From the NCBI GenBank assembly GCA_910588975.1, contig CAJUSE010000052.1, positions 1 to 6,913 on the forward strand: DNA of 6,913 bases. Reading direction: 5' to 3'. Made by a program: the position numbers and the translations under genes. Every line of letters starts with the position of its first letter. Positions within the stretch are counted from its first letter, which is position 1. The notes beneath the pieces are model-generated. The model did not search any database. It had not been told where the DNA came from and saw only the letters and a program-made list of their open reading frames with translations. Source of the stretch: an uncultured Oscillospiraceae bacterium (GTDB lineage Bacteria; Bacillota; Clostridia; Oscillospirales; Oscillospiraceae). Shown here piece after piece: positions 1 to 6,008 of this stretch.

Positions 1-882
1 CTCGGCCCGGGTGGGCCGGGGGTTGCGGATCATGGAGTCCAGCATTTGGGTGGCGGTGACCACGTTCTTACCGGCGGAGTAGCTCTTGGCGATCATTTCC
101 TTCTGGATGATGGGCACCTCATAGGCGGGGATCTCCACCCCCAGATCCCCCCGGGCCACCATGGCCCCATCAGAGGCCGCCAGGATCTCGTCAAAGTTCT
201 CCACGCCCTCCCGGTTCTCGATCTTGGCGATGATGCGGATGCCCTGGCCGCCCCACTTGGCCAGCTCCTCCCGGATGTCCCAGATGTCCTGGGCCTTGCG
301 GATGAAGGAGGCAGCCACATAGTCAAAGTCGTTTTCGGCGGCAAAGCGCAGATCCTCCCGGTCCTTGTCGGTGAGGGCGGGCAGCTGGATCTTGGTGTCG
401 GGGATGTTGATGGACTTGTTGTTGGAGAGCACCCCGCCGGTGACCACCTCACAGCGGATGTCCTGGCCCTCCACCTCCATCACCCGCAGCTCCACCAGAC
501 CGTCGTCGATGAGGATGCGGGTGCCGGGGGTCACCTCGTTGTGAAGGTTGGTGTAGGTCACCGACACCCAGTTTTCGTCCCCCTCGCCCTCCCAGGTGGA
601 CAGGGTGAAGCGCTGGCCCTCGGTCAGGGTGATGGGGCCGTTTTGGAAGGAGCGGATGCGGATCTCCGGGCCCTTGGTGTCCAGCATGGTGGCCACCGGC
701 CAGCCCAGCTCGTCCCGGACCCGCTTGAGCCGGTTAAGGGTGCTCAGCTGGGATTCGTGGGTGCCGTGGGAAAAGTTGAACCGGGCACAGTTCATGCCGG
801 AGAGGATGAGCTTGCGCAGCATCTCCTCGCTGTCCACTGCCGGGCCCAGGGTGCAGACGATCTTGGTCTTGCGTGTATACAT
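1..882 (-). CDS. pyk: Pyruvate kinase, N-terminal 294 residues (3' end beyond window)
   Basis: Catalyses phosphoenolpyruvate + ADP to pyruvate + ATP in the cytoplasm, the last step of glycolysis. The frame is open from ATG 880-882 to the left edge, so the C-terminal allosteric domain is missing. The start is set by GGAGG at 888-892, 5 nt upstream. The protein opens with RKTKIVCTLGP, then RFNFSHG (34-40), and LDTKGPEIR (67-75), whose Glu73 is the residue associated with K+-dependent enzymes. A B-domain-like segment follows (about 75-170). IIAKIEN (217-223) carries the catalytic Lys220 and metal ligand Glu222. ARGDLGVEIP (243-252) has metal ligand Asp246, and VTATQMLDSMI (275-285) contains Thr278, the proton-transfer region. 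Every hallmark of the family is intact, so the identity is secure. Whether a C-terminal PEP-utiliser extension follows, as in some Bacillota, cannot be seen. Confidence 0.97.
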   Translation of the reverse strand, partial: MYTRKTKIVCTLGPAVDSEEMLRKLILSGMNCARFNFSHGTHESQLSTLNRLKRVRDELGWPVATMLDTKGPEIRIRSFQNGPITLTEGQRFTLSTWEGEGDENWVSVTYTNLHNEVTPGTRILIDDGLVELRVMEVEGQDIRCEVVTGGVLSNNKSINIPDTKIQLPALTDKDREDLRFAAENDFDYVAASFIRKAQDIWDIREELAKWGGQGIRIIAKIENREGVENFDEILAASDGAMVARGDLGVEIPAYEVPIIQKEMIAKSYSAGKNVVTATQMLDSMIRNPRPTRAE

Positions 883-932
883 AGAGTACCTCCAAATAGG
901 CGCTTGCCCTTAGTTTTGTCAAGAATGTTCCT

Positions 933-961
933 ATGATACTACATCCGGGCAAAATTGGAAA
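933..961 (-). promoter_or_regulatory. Candidate pyk promoter
   Basis: On the minus strand a -35-like TTTCCA (961-956, 4/6 matches) is separated by 17 nt from TATCAT (938-933, 5/6 matches to TATAAT). Transcription would start near 926, giving a leader of about 45 nt before the pyk ATG. A perfect TTGACA at 922-917 also exists, but its spaced -10 would overlap the pyk ribosome site, so I regard it as fortuitous. Only the motif match supports this call. Confidence 0.4.
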
Positions 962-975
962 GGGTCAAAACATAC

Positions 976-997
976 AAAAAAGGGGAATAAGCCCCTT
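976..997 (-). terminator. Terminator-like inverted repeat (minus strand)
   Basis: AAGGGG (980-985) and CCCCTT (992-997) form a 6-bp stem with a 6-nt loop. On the minus strand the stem is followed by six T residues (981-976, partly shared with the stem), the shape of an intrinsic terminator pointing toward pyk. No minus-strand gene lies immediately upstream. Its right arm overlaps the -35 box of the RNHCP promoter, so an operator role is an alternative reading. Confidence 0.4.
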
Positions 998-1024
998 GTA
1001 AAACCGTATTTGCCGTGGTATACT
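996..1024 (+). promoter_or_regulatory. Extended -10 sigma-A-type promoter of the leader/RNHCP unit
   Basis: TTGTAA (996-1001, 4/6 to TTGACA), an exact 17-nt spacer, and TATACT (1019-1024, 5/6 to TATAAT) preceded by TGG, which makes an extended -10 element. The predicted start is near 1031, so the transcript would carry about 70 nt before the leader peptide and about 185 nt before the RNHCP start codon. Confidence 0.7.
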
Positions 1025-1040
1025 GGCGCCGGGTGGTGGA

Positions 1041-1063
1041 AAAAGGCCCCGTGGTGGCGGGGC
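1041..1063 (-). terminator. Hairpin with minus-strand T-tail in the RNHCP 5' leader
   Basis: GCCCCG (1046-1051) pairs with CGGGGC (1058-1063) around the loop TGGTGG. Read on the minus strand the stem is followed by CTTTTT, which resembles an intrinsic terminator. On the plus strand it is a plain hairpin with no T-tract, lying just after the predicted RNHCP transcription start. It could shield pyk from antisense read-through or act as a 5' stabilising hairpin. The stem is certain, the role is not. Confidence 0.35.
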
Positions 1064-1101
1064 AGCGAGAAAAAGAAAGGATAATACCAAAGGAGAAACC
1101 T

Positions 1102-1140
1102 ATGAAGAAGTGTCATTTTGATTCGGTGGTTGTGGCCTGA
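1102..1140 (+). CDS. 12-residue leader peptide upstream of the RNHCP gene
   Basis: A 12-codon reading frame, MKKCHFDSVVVA, ends with TGA at 1138-1140. It has its own strong ribosome site, AAAGGAG at 1089-1095, with a 6-nt spacing to ATG 1102. It lies inside the predicted transcript of the RNHCP gene, and its stop codon directly abuts the 5' arm of a GC-rich hairpin (1141-1178). That position, with a good ribosome site and a tiny size, is typical of a regulatory leader ORF whose translation controls downstream folding. The peptide has a Lys-Lys-Cys start and a run of three Val codons (GTG GTT GTG). I do not recognise it as a known leader. It may be a chance ORF, but the placement argues otherwise. 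Confidence 0.6.
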   Translation: MKKCHFDSVVVA

Positions 1141-1207
1141 CCGGGAGGTCGGCTGAATACAACCGCCGTTCCTCCCGGGAGATTGCAACCATCTCTCATA
1201 GGAGGAA
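1141..1207 (+). promoter_or_regulatory. Putative translation attenuator with alternative RNA folds
   Basis: Fold A: CCGGGAGG (1141-1148) pairs with CCTCCCGG (1171-1178), and inside it CGGC (1150-1153) pairs with GCCG (1165-1168). Fold B: TTCCTCC (1169-1175) pairs perfectly with GGAGGAA (1201-1207), which contains the Shine-Dalgarno sequence of the RNHCP gene. A small hairpin GAGAT/ATCTC (1179-1183 with 1191-1195) would sit in its loop. The folds exclude each other. Fold A leaves the ribosome site free and fold B hides it. No T-tract follows fold A, so a transcription terminator is unlikely. A ribosome finishing the leader peptide at 1138-1140 would cover the 5' arm of fold A. The regulatory direction is inferred. 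Confidence 0.6.
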
Positions 1208-1215
1208 ATATTACA

Positions 1216-1629
1216 ATGAACCGTGAACACAAACGTCAAATGTATGAAAAAGGCTATTATAAGACCCATTCCTGTCAGGAGAGTTTCACCTGCAAGGTCT
1301 GCGGCTGGCTGGTGACCCCGGAGCAAGCGGGCACCGGGCACCGCAACCACTGTCCCAACTGCCTGTCCAGCCTCCATGTGGACATAGAGCCCGGCGACCG
1401 CTCCAGCGACTGCGGCAGCGTCATGGAGCCGGTGGCGGTGTGGGTCCGCAAGGGAGGTGAGTGGGCCATCGTCCACCGTTGCAGGCGCTGCGGCGCCCTG
1501 TCTTCCAACCGGGTGGCCGCCGACGACAACCCCATGAAGCTGCTCTCCATCGCTCTGCGGCCCCTGAGCCAGCCCCCCTTCCCGGTGGAGCACATCCGGG
1601 AACTGAGCGACCTGCTGGCCGGTCAATAG
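1216..1629 (+). CDS. RNHCP domain zinc-ribbon protein, 137 aa
   Basis: A small soluble protein carrying the RNHCP signature (residues 43-47, in GHRNHCPNC) that names this bacterial domain family. Cysteines are arranged as metal-binding pairs: CKVC (26-29), CPNC (46-49) and CRRC (89-92), plus Cys20 and Cys66, which suggests one or two zinc ribbons. The N-terminus is basic and there is no signal peptide or membrane segment, so it is cytoplasmic and may bind nucleic acid or the ribosome, but its function is not known to me. ATG 1216 is preferred over the upstream TTG at 1183 because GGAGG at 1201-1205 lies 10 nt before it and the family begins with sequences like MNREHKRQMYEKGYY. It is the only long plus-strand gene, with its own promoter, a leader ORF and its own terminator. 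Confidence 0.9.
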   Translation: MNREHKRQMYEKGYYKTHSCQESFTCKVCGWLVTPEQAGTGHRNHCPNCLSSLHVDIEPGDRSSDCGSVMEPVAVWVRKGGEWAIVHRCRRCGALSSNRVAADDNPMKLLSIALRPLSQPPFPVEHIRELSDLLAGQ

Positions 1630-1639
1630 AGGGCAAGAT

Positions 1640-1706
1640 CCGGGGATAAAAGGGCAAAAACCCGGGAATAAGCGGTCCAAACCCTGAAAAAATAAGGGCA
1701 AAAAAG
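1640..1706 (+). repeat. Three degenerate ~22-nt tandem units
   Basis: Three successive units (1640-1661, 1662-1682, 1683-1706) each begin CC, continue with a purine-rich stretch ending in ATAA or AATAAG, then a GG(G/T)C-type core and an A-rich end. A weaker partial unit may precede them at the end of the RNHCP gene (about 1624-1639). They lie between the RNHCP stop and its terminator. Divergence is high, so this may be low-complexity drift rather than a functional array. Confidence 0.35.
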
Positions 1707-1720
1707 CCAAATATCACAGG

Positions 1721-1758
1721 AAACGGCCCCGCCATGACACAATGGCGGGGCCGTTTTT
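1721..1758 (+). terminator. Intrinsic terminator of the RNHCP unit (partly bidirectional)
   Basis: A 15-bp perfect stem pairs 1721-1735 with 1742-1756 around a 6-nt loop. Its core GGCCCCGCC/GGCGGGGCC is very GC-rich. The plus strand ends in TTTTT (1754-1758). It sits between two converging transcription units: the RNHCP gene from the left and the acyltransferase cluster from the right, which ends at 1816. On the minus strand the tail is only TTT, so termination of the acyltransferase cluster here would be weaker. Confidence 0.9.
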
Positions 1759-1815
1759 CAAAATAAGTGAGGTTCTTTGAACAGAAAACAGAGGAAAAGG
1801 GAGCCCGGAAAGAGC

Positions 1816-3225
1816 TTAGTTTTCCGTCGTCTGTGCCCTCTTGGCGGCCAGGTTTGCCTCCCGGTTGGTGGGCAGATAGGGGAACAGACCGTCCACCTCC
1901 AGAGAGCTTGCGGCGTTGAGCACGATGACCAGGTCAGGCTCCAGCCAGTGGATATAGTCCAGCATCTCATCCTGGTCTCCGGAGAACATTCGCCCATCCA
2001 TGGTGATGGTCTCGCTGGTGAGCAGGGAGAGGAAGGGGGTGAGGGTGCAGCCGAAGGAGTCCCGAAGGACAAGGACCCGGGGGCCGTCGGGGTTTTCCTC
2101 GTTTTTGGCCCGGGCCAGAAGGAAATCTCCCCCGGAGTAGATGACATAGGGGTTGGTGTCGTAGAGACTGCCCTTGTCGGCCACCATCTCGGGAAAGAGC
2201 AGGCTGACGGCAAAGGGCCCGGTGCGGGTGATGGAGTTCATGGGCACGGAGTAGGTAAAGTCGGTCTCAAACTTGGGCGACCAGATCTCGATGTCGTCCA
2301 GCCCGGCATAGAGGGAGCCCACCCGCTTGCCCTGGCTGCCCAGAAACAGGTCCTCGAAGGTGTATTTCTCATAGCTGCGCTCCAGGGTGAAAGCGGGGTC
2401 CACCTGGAAGCCGTAATCCTCCTCCAGCTTGCCGCACAGCTCCTGGAAGCCCCGGAAGGCCCCGGCGGGGGTCCAGTGGTGGTCGGTGGCGAAGAAATAA
2501 CGCTCCCCGGCCATTTTGTCCTCTTTGGCCGCCTGGCGGAAGGCGGGCCGCAGGTCCAGGGTGTCCACTCCGCTCTCCTCCAGCAGGGAGAGGAACTGGT
2601 CGGCCTCGGCATCGGCGTAATTGTTCACCCCCTGGGGCAGCTGGGCGGTATCCAGCTTGGAGGGGGCCTGGACATAGAGGGTGGGCACGCCGTAGCGGAA
2701 TTCCACCCGCCGGGCAAAGGAGATGAACTCCCGGGCCATGACGGACCGGTCCGCCTGCACCCCCTCCGGGTCGGCAAAGGTGAGCTGGCCATCGGACAGG
2801 CGCATGACGGTATATTTGGGGTCCAGATCCTCCACGCTCTTCCGGCCTATGACCCGCTGAGCCCCACCGTAGAGCTGGATGAAGAAGTGGTCCCGGTCCA
2901 AATTCTTGTTGACGGCGGTCTCGACTCCGTCAATGGCTGTCTGGAGGCTGTCGCTCACCTGCTTTAGGGAGGGCAGCCGGTCCGTCCAGCTGCTGCCCCG
3001 GCCCAGGATGGGCTGGGTCTGACGGGGAAGCCGGGTGACGGTGTGGGCGTGGGCGGACTCTGTCCCGTCGGGCCGGGCGGAGTCCTGGGCCTGCCGGAGG
3101 ACGGGCCGCTGGGGCTCCGTGACCGCCAGGTCCTTGGGGAGGTTTCCAAGGTTCAGATAGACCGTTCCCGCCGCCAGAGCGGCCAGAAACAAAGCGCCGG
3201 TATAGCTGTGACGTCTGTCAGACAT
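1816..3225 (-). CDS. DHHW / AlgX-like SGNH-hydrolase-fold protein, MBOAT partner
   Basis: A 469-residue protein with a short basic N-terminus and one membrane segment (about 9-27), then a polar linker (about 30-80), so the bulk is extracytoplasmic and membrane-anchored. The motif ATDHHWTPAG (246-255) holds Asp248 and His250, the Asp-His pair of AlgJ/AlgX/DHHW proteins. RVLVLRDSFG (383-392) supplies the likely nucleophile Ser390. Families of this kind receive an acyl group delivered by an MBOAT and transfer it to a secreted or cell-wall polymer. The start at 3225 is set by GGAGG 3237-3233 (7-nt spacing). In-frame upstream ATGs, including one six codons earlier, lack a ribosome site. It lies 32 nt downstream of the MBOAT gene. 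The acceptor polymer is unknown. DltD or AlgJ relatives would be the nearest alternatives. Confidence 0.88.
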   Translation of the reverse strand: MSDRRHSYTGALFLAALAAGTVYLNLGNLPKDLAVTEPQRPVLRQAQDSARPDGTESAHAHTVTRLPRQTQPILGRGSSWTDRLPSLKQVSDSLQTAIDGVETAVNKNLDRDHFFIQLYGGAQRVIGRKSVEDLDPKYTVMRLSDGQLTFADPEGVQADRSVMAREFISFARRVEFRYGVPTLYVQAPSKLDTAQLPQGVNNYADAEADQFLSLLEESGVDTLDLRPAFRQAAKEDKMAGERYFFATDHHWTPAGAFRGFQELCGKLEEDYGFQVDPAFTLERSYEKYTFEDLFLGSQGKRVGSLYAGLDDIEIWSPKFETDFTYSVPMNSITRTGPFAVSLLFPEMVADKGSLYDTNPYVIYSGGDFLLARAKNEENPDGPRVLVLRDSFGCTLTPFLSLLTSETITMDGRMFSGDQDEMLDYIHWLEPDLVIVLNAASSLEVDGLFPYLPTNREANLAAKRAQTTEN

Positions 3226-3257
3226 TGGAGCACCTCCTCTCATAGTAAAAATCGCAT

Positions 3258-4685
3258 TTAGAAGCGGAAATAGATGAAGGGGTTGTAGGTCCCCTTCACC
3301 AGACAGGCCACCGACAGCATTCCGATCCCCAGCAGTCCGAGGGCGTAGAGAATGTCCCACAGGGGGGAGAGATCGGGGCGGTCAGGGCGGGGCGTGTAGA
3401 GGGCCTTTCCCAGCTTTCCGGCCAGGGGAAGGGCGAAGAACAGCGCCAAAAGAAGCACCAGGGCGTTCTCCCGCAGGTAGAACCGGGCCAGCCCGTCGGA
3501 CCTTATGGCTCCGCCCAGACCCAGCATGGCTTTGAAGAAGCCCCCGGCATAGCCCAGGCTGTCCGAGCGGAACACCACCCACAGCAGGGTGACACACAGC
3601 AGGGTCAGGACCCAGCGCAGAGCGGCGGGGACCTTTTCCTTGTAGGCGGGGACGTACTTTTCAAAGAGAAGCAGCAGGAAATAGCCCAGCCCCCAGGCCA
3701 CAAAGGTCCAGTTGGCCCCGTGCCACAGCCCGGTGAAGAGCCAGACCAGGAACAGGTTGCGGATGTGCTTTTTTACCTCCACCCGGTTGCCCCCCAGGGG
3801 GATGTAGAGATAGTCCCGGAACCAGGTGCTGAGAGAGATGTGCCACCGGCGCCAGAACTGTGTGACGGAGACGGCGGCATAGGGGTGGTCGAAGTTCTCC
3901 AGAAAGTGGAACCCAAACATCCTCCCCAGACCGATGGCCATGTCCGAATAGCCGGAGAAGTCGTAGTAAATTTGAAGGGTGTAGCAGATGGCCCCCAGCC
4001 AGGCCATGGCCTGGCTCAGCTGGGCGGGGGAGGTGGCAAAGACCCGGTCGGCCACCACCGCCAGCTGATTGGCCAGCAGTACCTTTTTGCCAAGGCCGGC
4101 CAGAAAGCGGCTGCATCCGCTGGAGAAGTCGGCCCAGCTCTCCTTCCGCCCCCGGATCTCCAGGGCCACGGTGGAGTACTTGACGATGGGGCCGGCGATG
4201 AGCTGGGGGAAGAAGGAGATATAGAGGCCCAGATCCAACACCGAGCGCTGGACCGCCACCCGGCCTGCCGCCACATCCAGAACATAGCTTAAAGCCTGAA
4301 AGGTAAAGAAGGAGATGCCGATGGGCAGGACGATCTGGGGCACGGGCAGGCTAAGGCCCAGGGCGTTGATGCTCTCCAGGGTGAAGGCGAGGTACTTAAA
4401 AACAAAGAGCAGCCCCAGGTTGCACCCCACCGCAGCGGTCACCGGCTGCTTGGTGGGCTCCCCCCTGAGTTGGCAGCGGTGGACCCACAGCCCGAAGCCA
4501 TAGTTCATGGCGATGGAGAGCACCATCAAAGGCAGAAACCGCCACTCCCCCCAGGCATAGAAAAAGAGGGAGGCCGCCAGCAGAAACAAATTCTGCTGCC
4601 GCCGCATCCCCCGGAACAGGATGTGGTATCCCGCCAGCACCACCGGCAGGAAGCGGAACAGGAACACATTGCTGGAAAAGAGCAT
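3258..4685 (-). CDS. MBOAT family O-acyltransferase (AlgI/DltB-like)
   Basis: A 475-residue polytopic membrane protein with many hydrophobic segments. It follows the AlgI-type plan throughout: MLFSSNVFLFRFLPVVL at the N-terminus, LLAASLFFYAWGEW (35-48), LPIGISFFTFQALSYVLDV (120-138), YISFFPQLIAGPIVKY (155-170), QIYYDFSGYSDMAIGLGRMFG (238-258) and FWRRWHISLSTWFRDYLYIPLGGN (277-300). WLFTGLWHGANWTFVAWG (315-332) contains the invariant active-site His322. Such proteins take an acyl group, usually acetyl, from a cytoplasmic donor and present it outside for O-acylation of a polysaccharide or teichoic acid. GGAGG (4699-4695) lies 9 nt before the ATG at 4685. A longer frame to 4745 has no ribosome site. 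The adjacent DHHW gene is its expected partner. Length agrees with the family. Confidence 0.93.
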   Translation of the reverse strand: MLFSSNVFLFRFLPVVLAGYHILFRGMRRQQNLFLLAASLFFYAWGEWRFLPLMVLSIAMNYGFGLWVHRCQLRGEPTKQPVTAAVGCNLGLLFVFKYLAFTLESINALGLSLPVPQIVLPIGISFFTFQALSYVLDVAAGRVAVQRSVLDLGLYISFFPQLIAGPIVKYSTVALEIRGRKESWADFSSGCSRFLAGLGKKVLLANQLAVVADRVFATSPAQLSQAMAWLGAICYTLQIYYDFSGYSDMAIGLGRMFGFHFLENFDHPYAAVSVTQFWRRWHISLSTWFRDYLYIPLGGNRVEVKKHIRNLFLVWLFTGLWHGANWTFVAWGLGYFLLLLFEKYVPAYKEKVPAALRWVLTLLCVTLLWVVFRSDSLGYAGGFFKAMLGLGGAIRSDGLARFYLRENALVLLLALFFALPLAGKLGKALYTPRPDRPDLSPLWDILYALGLLGIGMLSVACLVKGTYNPFIYFRF

Positions 4686-4737
4686 GGCGGAATACCTCCT
4701 TTCTTGTGGGGGATGGTAGATGTGGCTCTGCCCTTTC

Positions 4738-4769
4738 TCCAACAAAAGCGGTCTTCAGCTTTTGTTGGA
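4738..4769 (-). promoter_or_regulatory. 12-bp perfect hairpin between the two acyltransferase genes
   Basis: TCCAACAAAAGC (4738-4749) pairs exactly with GCTTTTGTTGGA (4758-4769) around an 8-nt loop, and after one mismatch the stem can extend further. Neither strand has a T-tract after it, so it is not a standard terminator. It would form in the mRNA leader of the MBOAT gene. Possible roles are RNA processing or stability, a protein-binding site, or partial attenuation. Confidence 0.55.
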
Positions 4770-4782
4770 AAGAGGAAGAAGG

Positions 4783-4822
4783 GGCCTGTGGATATGGAGC
4801 CCTCGGCCGATTTTCACAGGCC
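4783..4822 (-). promoter_or_regulatory. Second inverted repeat in the same intergenic region
   Basis: GGCCTGTG (4783-4790) and CACAGGCC (4815-4822) form an 8-bp stem closing a 24-nt loop. The loop contains the palindrome TCGGCCGA (4803-4810), so a branched fold is possible. It lies next to the 12-bp hairpin at 4738-4769. Together the two hairpins occupy about half of the 167-nt gap. I recognise no riboswitch consensus here and no convincing separate promoter for the MBOAT gene. Confidence 0.4.
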
Positions 4823-4852
4823 GGGGGCGGAATGGAACAGGCTTCTTCTGAC

Positions 4853-5920
4853 TTATGTTAACCAACGCCCAATAAAGGGAATGTGATTGATAAGCCAGGC
4901 CAGGGCGAAGGAGAGCAGGAACACCACCGCCGTCAGCACGGGCACCGAGGCCACCGGGGCAAAGGACAGGGTGGTCAGGCCGATGTTGCGCAGCAGGATG
5001 ATAAACAGGTCGTGGACCAGGTAGATGCCAAAGGCGATGCGGGCCACATGGCTCAGCCGCTGCCGGCGGGAGCGCTCCTCGCTGACCCCCAGCACATAGC
5101 GGAACAGCACCACGATGGCCACGGCGAAAAAGGCCACATTGGGGGCGAAGTAGTCGTAAAAGAACTGGTTGAGTGCGCCGTACTGGAGAGACAGAGCCTT
5201 TGTGCCCCAGACGGTGACAATGGCCCCCAGCACGCCCAGCACATAGATGATGGCCTCGGTGATGCGCCCGATGGTGTACTCCCGCAGGTAGTAGCCGGCT
5301 ACATAGTAGCCCACATAGCCCAGTACCAGTTTGACCCCCATCCGGTCATACCATGTGTGCAGGGGGGCGGTGGCGTTGGGCCAGACCTGGAAGGCCATGG
5401 GCAGGAGGGAGGCAAAGAGGAAGCACAGCAGCAGAAAATAGTGCAGATCGGCCCGGCTGGCCCCCCGGACAAAGGCCCGCAGACAGGGGGTCACCAAATA
5501 CAGCCCCAAAATCATGTAACAAAACCACAGGTGGTAGTGGGTGTTGCCCCGAAGGGCGTTGAGCATGGCCTGCCACAGCCCCCGCCAGGAAAAGACACCC
5601 GCCAGCCAGTAGTCGATGAGGGCGTAGACCGCCCCCCAGAACATGAGACAGACGATGATCCGCAGACAGTTGTGGAAAAAGAGCTTGCTCAGGGGCAGGG
5701 CGTGCTTGGAGTCCAGCATGAACATGCCCGAGAGCATGACGAACATGGGCACGCACCAGCGCACCAAGCTGTTGTAGAGGTTAAAGATCTGCCAGGCGTG
5801 AGAGCCCACAGCCACATTGGCCATCTGACTGCCCGCCAGGTGGAGGACGATGACGGCGATGGTGGCGAAGGTCCGCAGCAGGTCGGCGTAGGCCACCCGG
5901 CCGTTGATTTTCTCTGCCAT
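4853..5920 (-). CDS. Acyltransferase-3 family membrane protein (OatA/WecH-like domain)
   Basis: A 355-residue, largely hydrophobic protein with about ten membrane segments and no extracytoplasmic SGNH domain, the usual size for a stand-alone acyltransferase-3 protein. The first segment holds R16 and H27 in YADLLRTFATIAVIVLH, exactly the R-X10-H motif thought to be catalytic in this family. Further family features are VRWCVPMFVMLSGMFML (53-69) and IAFGIYLVHDLFI (near 297-309). Members O-acetylate or O-succinylate sugars of surface polysaccharides, glycolipids or peptidoglycan. The start at 5920 is supported by AGGAG 5934-5930 (9-nt spacing). It is first in the cluster, behind a strong promoter and 167 nt ahead of the MBOAT gene. 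The true substrate cannot be deduced. Confidence 0.9.
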   Translation of the reverse strand: MAEKINGRVAYADLLRTFATIAVIVLHLAGSQMANVAVGSHAWQIFNLYNSLVRWCVPMFVMLSGMFMLDSKHALPLSKLFFHNCLRIIVCLMFWGAVYALIDYWLAGVFSWRGLWQAMLNALRGNTHYHLWFCYMILGLYLVTPCLRAFVRGASRADLHYFLLLCFLFASLLPMAFQVWPNATAPLHTWYDRMGVKLVLGYVGYYVAGYYLREYTIGRITEAIIYVLGVLGAIVTVWGTKALSLQYGALNQFFYDYFAPNVAFFAVAIVVLFRYVLGVSEERSRRQRLSHVARIAFGIYLVHDLFIILLRNIGLTTLSFAPVASVPVLTAVVFLLSFALAWLINHIPFIGRWLT

Positions 5921-5979
5921 GGATCATAGCTCCTTTTCCCCATTCTGGGGAGAGAATATCACAAAAAACACAATAAATT

Positions 5980-6008
5980 ATTCTACCACAAAAAGGGCTT
6001 TCTGACAA
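5980..6008 (-). promoter_or_regulatory. Strong sigma-A-type promoter of the acyltransferase cluster
   Basis: On the minus strand TTGTCA (6008-6003, 5/6 to TTGACA), an exact 17-nt spacer, and TAGAAT (5985-5980, 5/6 to TATAAT) preceded by TGG, forming an extended -10. Transcription should start near 5973, about 53 nt before the acyltransferase-3 start codon. The -35 box lies within the loop of the mtaB terminator hairpin, so the two elements overlap. Confidence 0.8.

Noticed and set aside
893..922. Perfect TTGACA upstream of pyk as a -35 box
   Set aside because: Its spaced -10 (TATTTG) is poor and would place the transcription start inside or beyond the pyk ribosome site.
46..936. Long plus-strand open frame of 296 codons opposite pyruvate kinase
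   Set aside because: It is the antisense of a fully recognisable pyk frame. Its composition is Gly/His/Leu/Val-rich with no family match, a usual by-product of GC-rich codon bias.
1141..1178. GC-rich hairpin after the leader peptide as a transcription terminator
   Set aside because: No T-tract follows the stem on the plus strand. Control at translation fits better.
1183..1215. TTG-initiated N-terminal extension of the RNHCP protein
   Set aside because: The TTG lies in a predicted RNA hairpin without a ribosome site, and the extension would be translated from the Shine-Dalgarno region itself.
931..1735. Minus-strand frames running through the RNHCP gene
   Set aside because: They cross a strong promoter, leader and terminator and show no domain. 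The cysteine-pair protein on the plus strand is clearly the coding frame.
1777..2967. 396-codon plus-strand open frame opposite the DHHW gene
   Set aside because: Shadow of the minus-strand gene, which has the DHHW and Ser motifs. The shadow has no ribosome site and low-complexity composition.
3240..3257. Five-codon ORF (MRFLL) starting right after the MBOAT stop codon
   Set aside because: No ribosome site of its own and too short to judge. Probably ordinary spacer sequence.
4883..5929. 348-codon plus-strand open frame opposite the acyltransferase-3 gene
   Set aside because: His/Gln/Gly-rich shadow of a membrane protein gene, with no ribosome site or motif.
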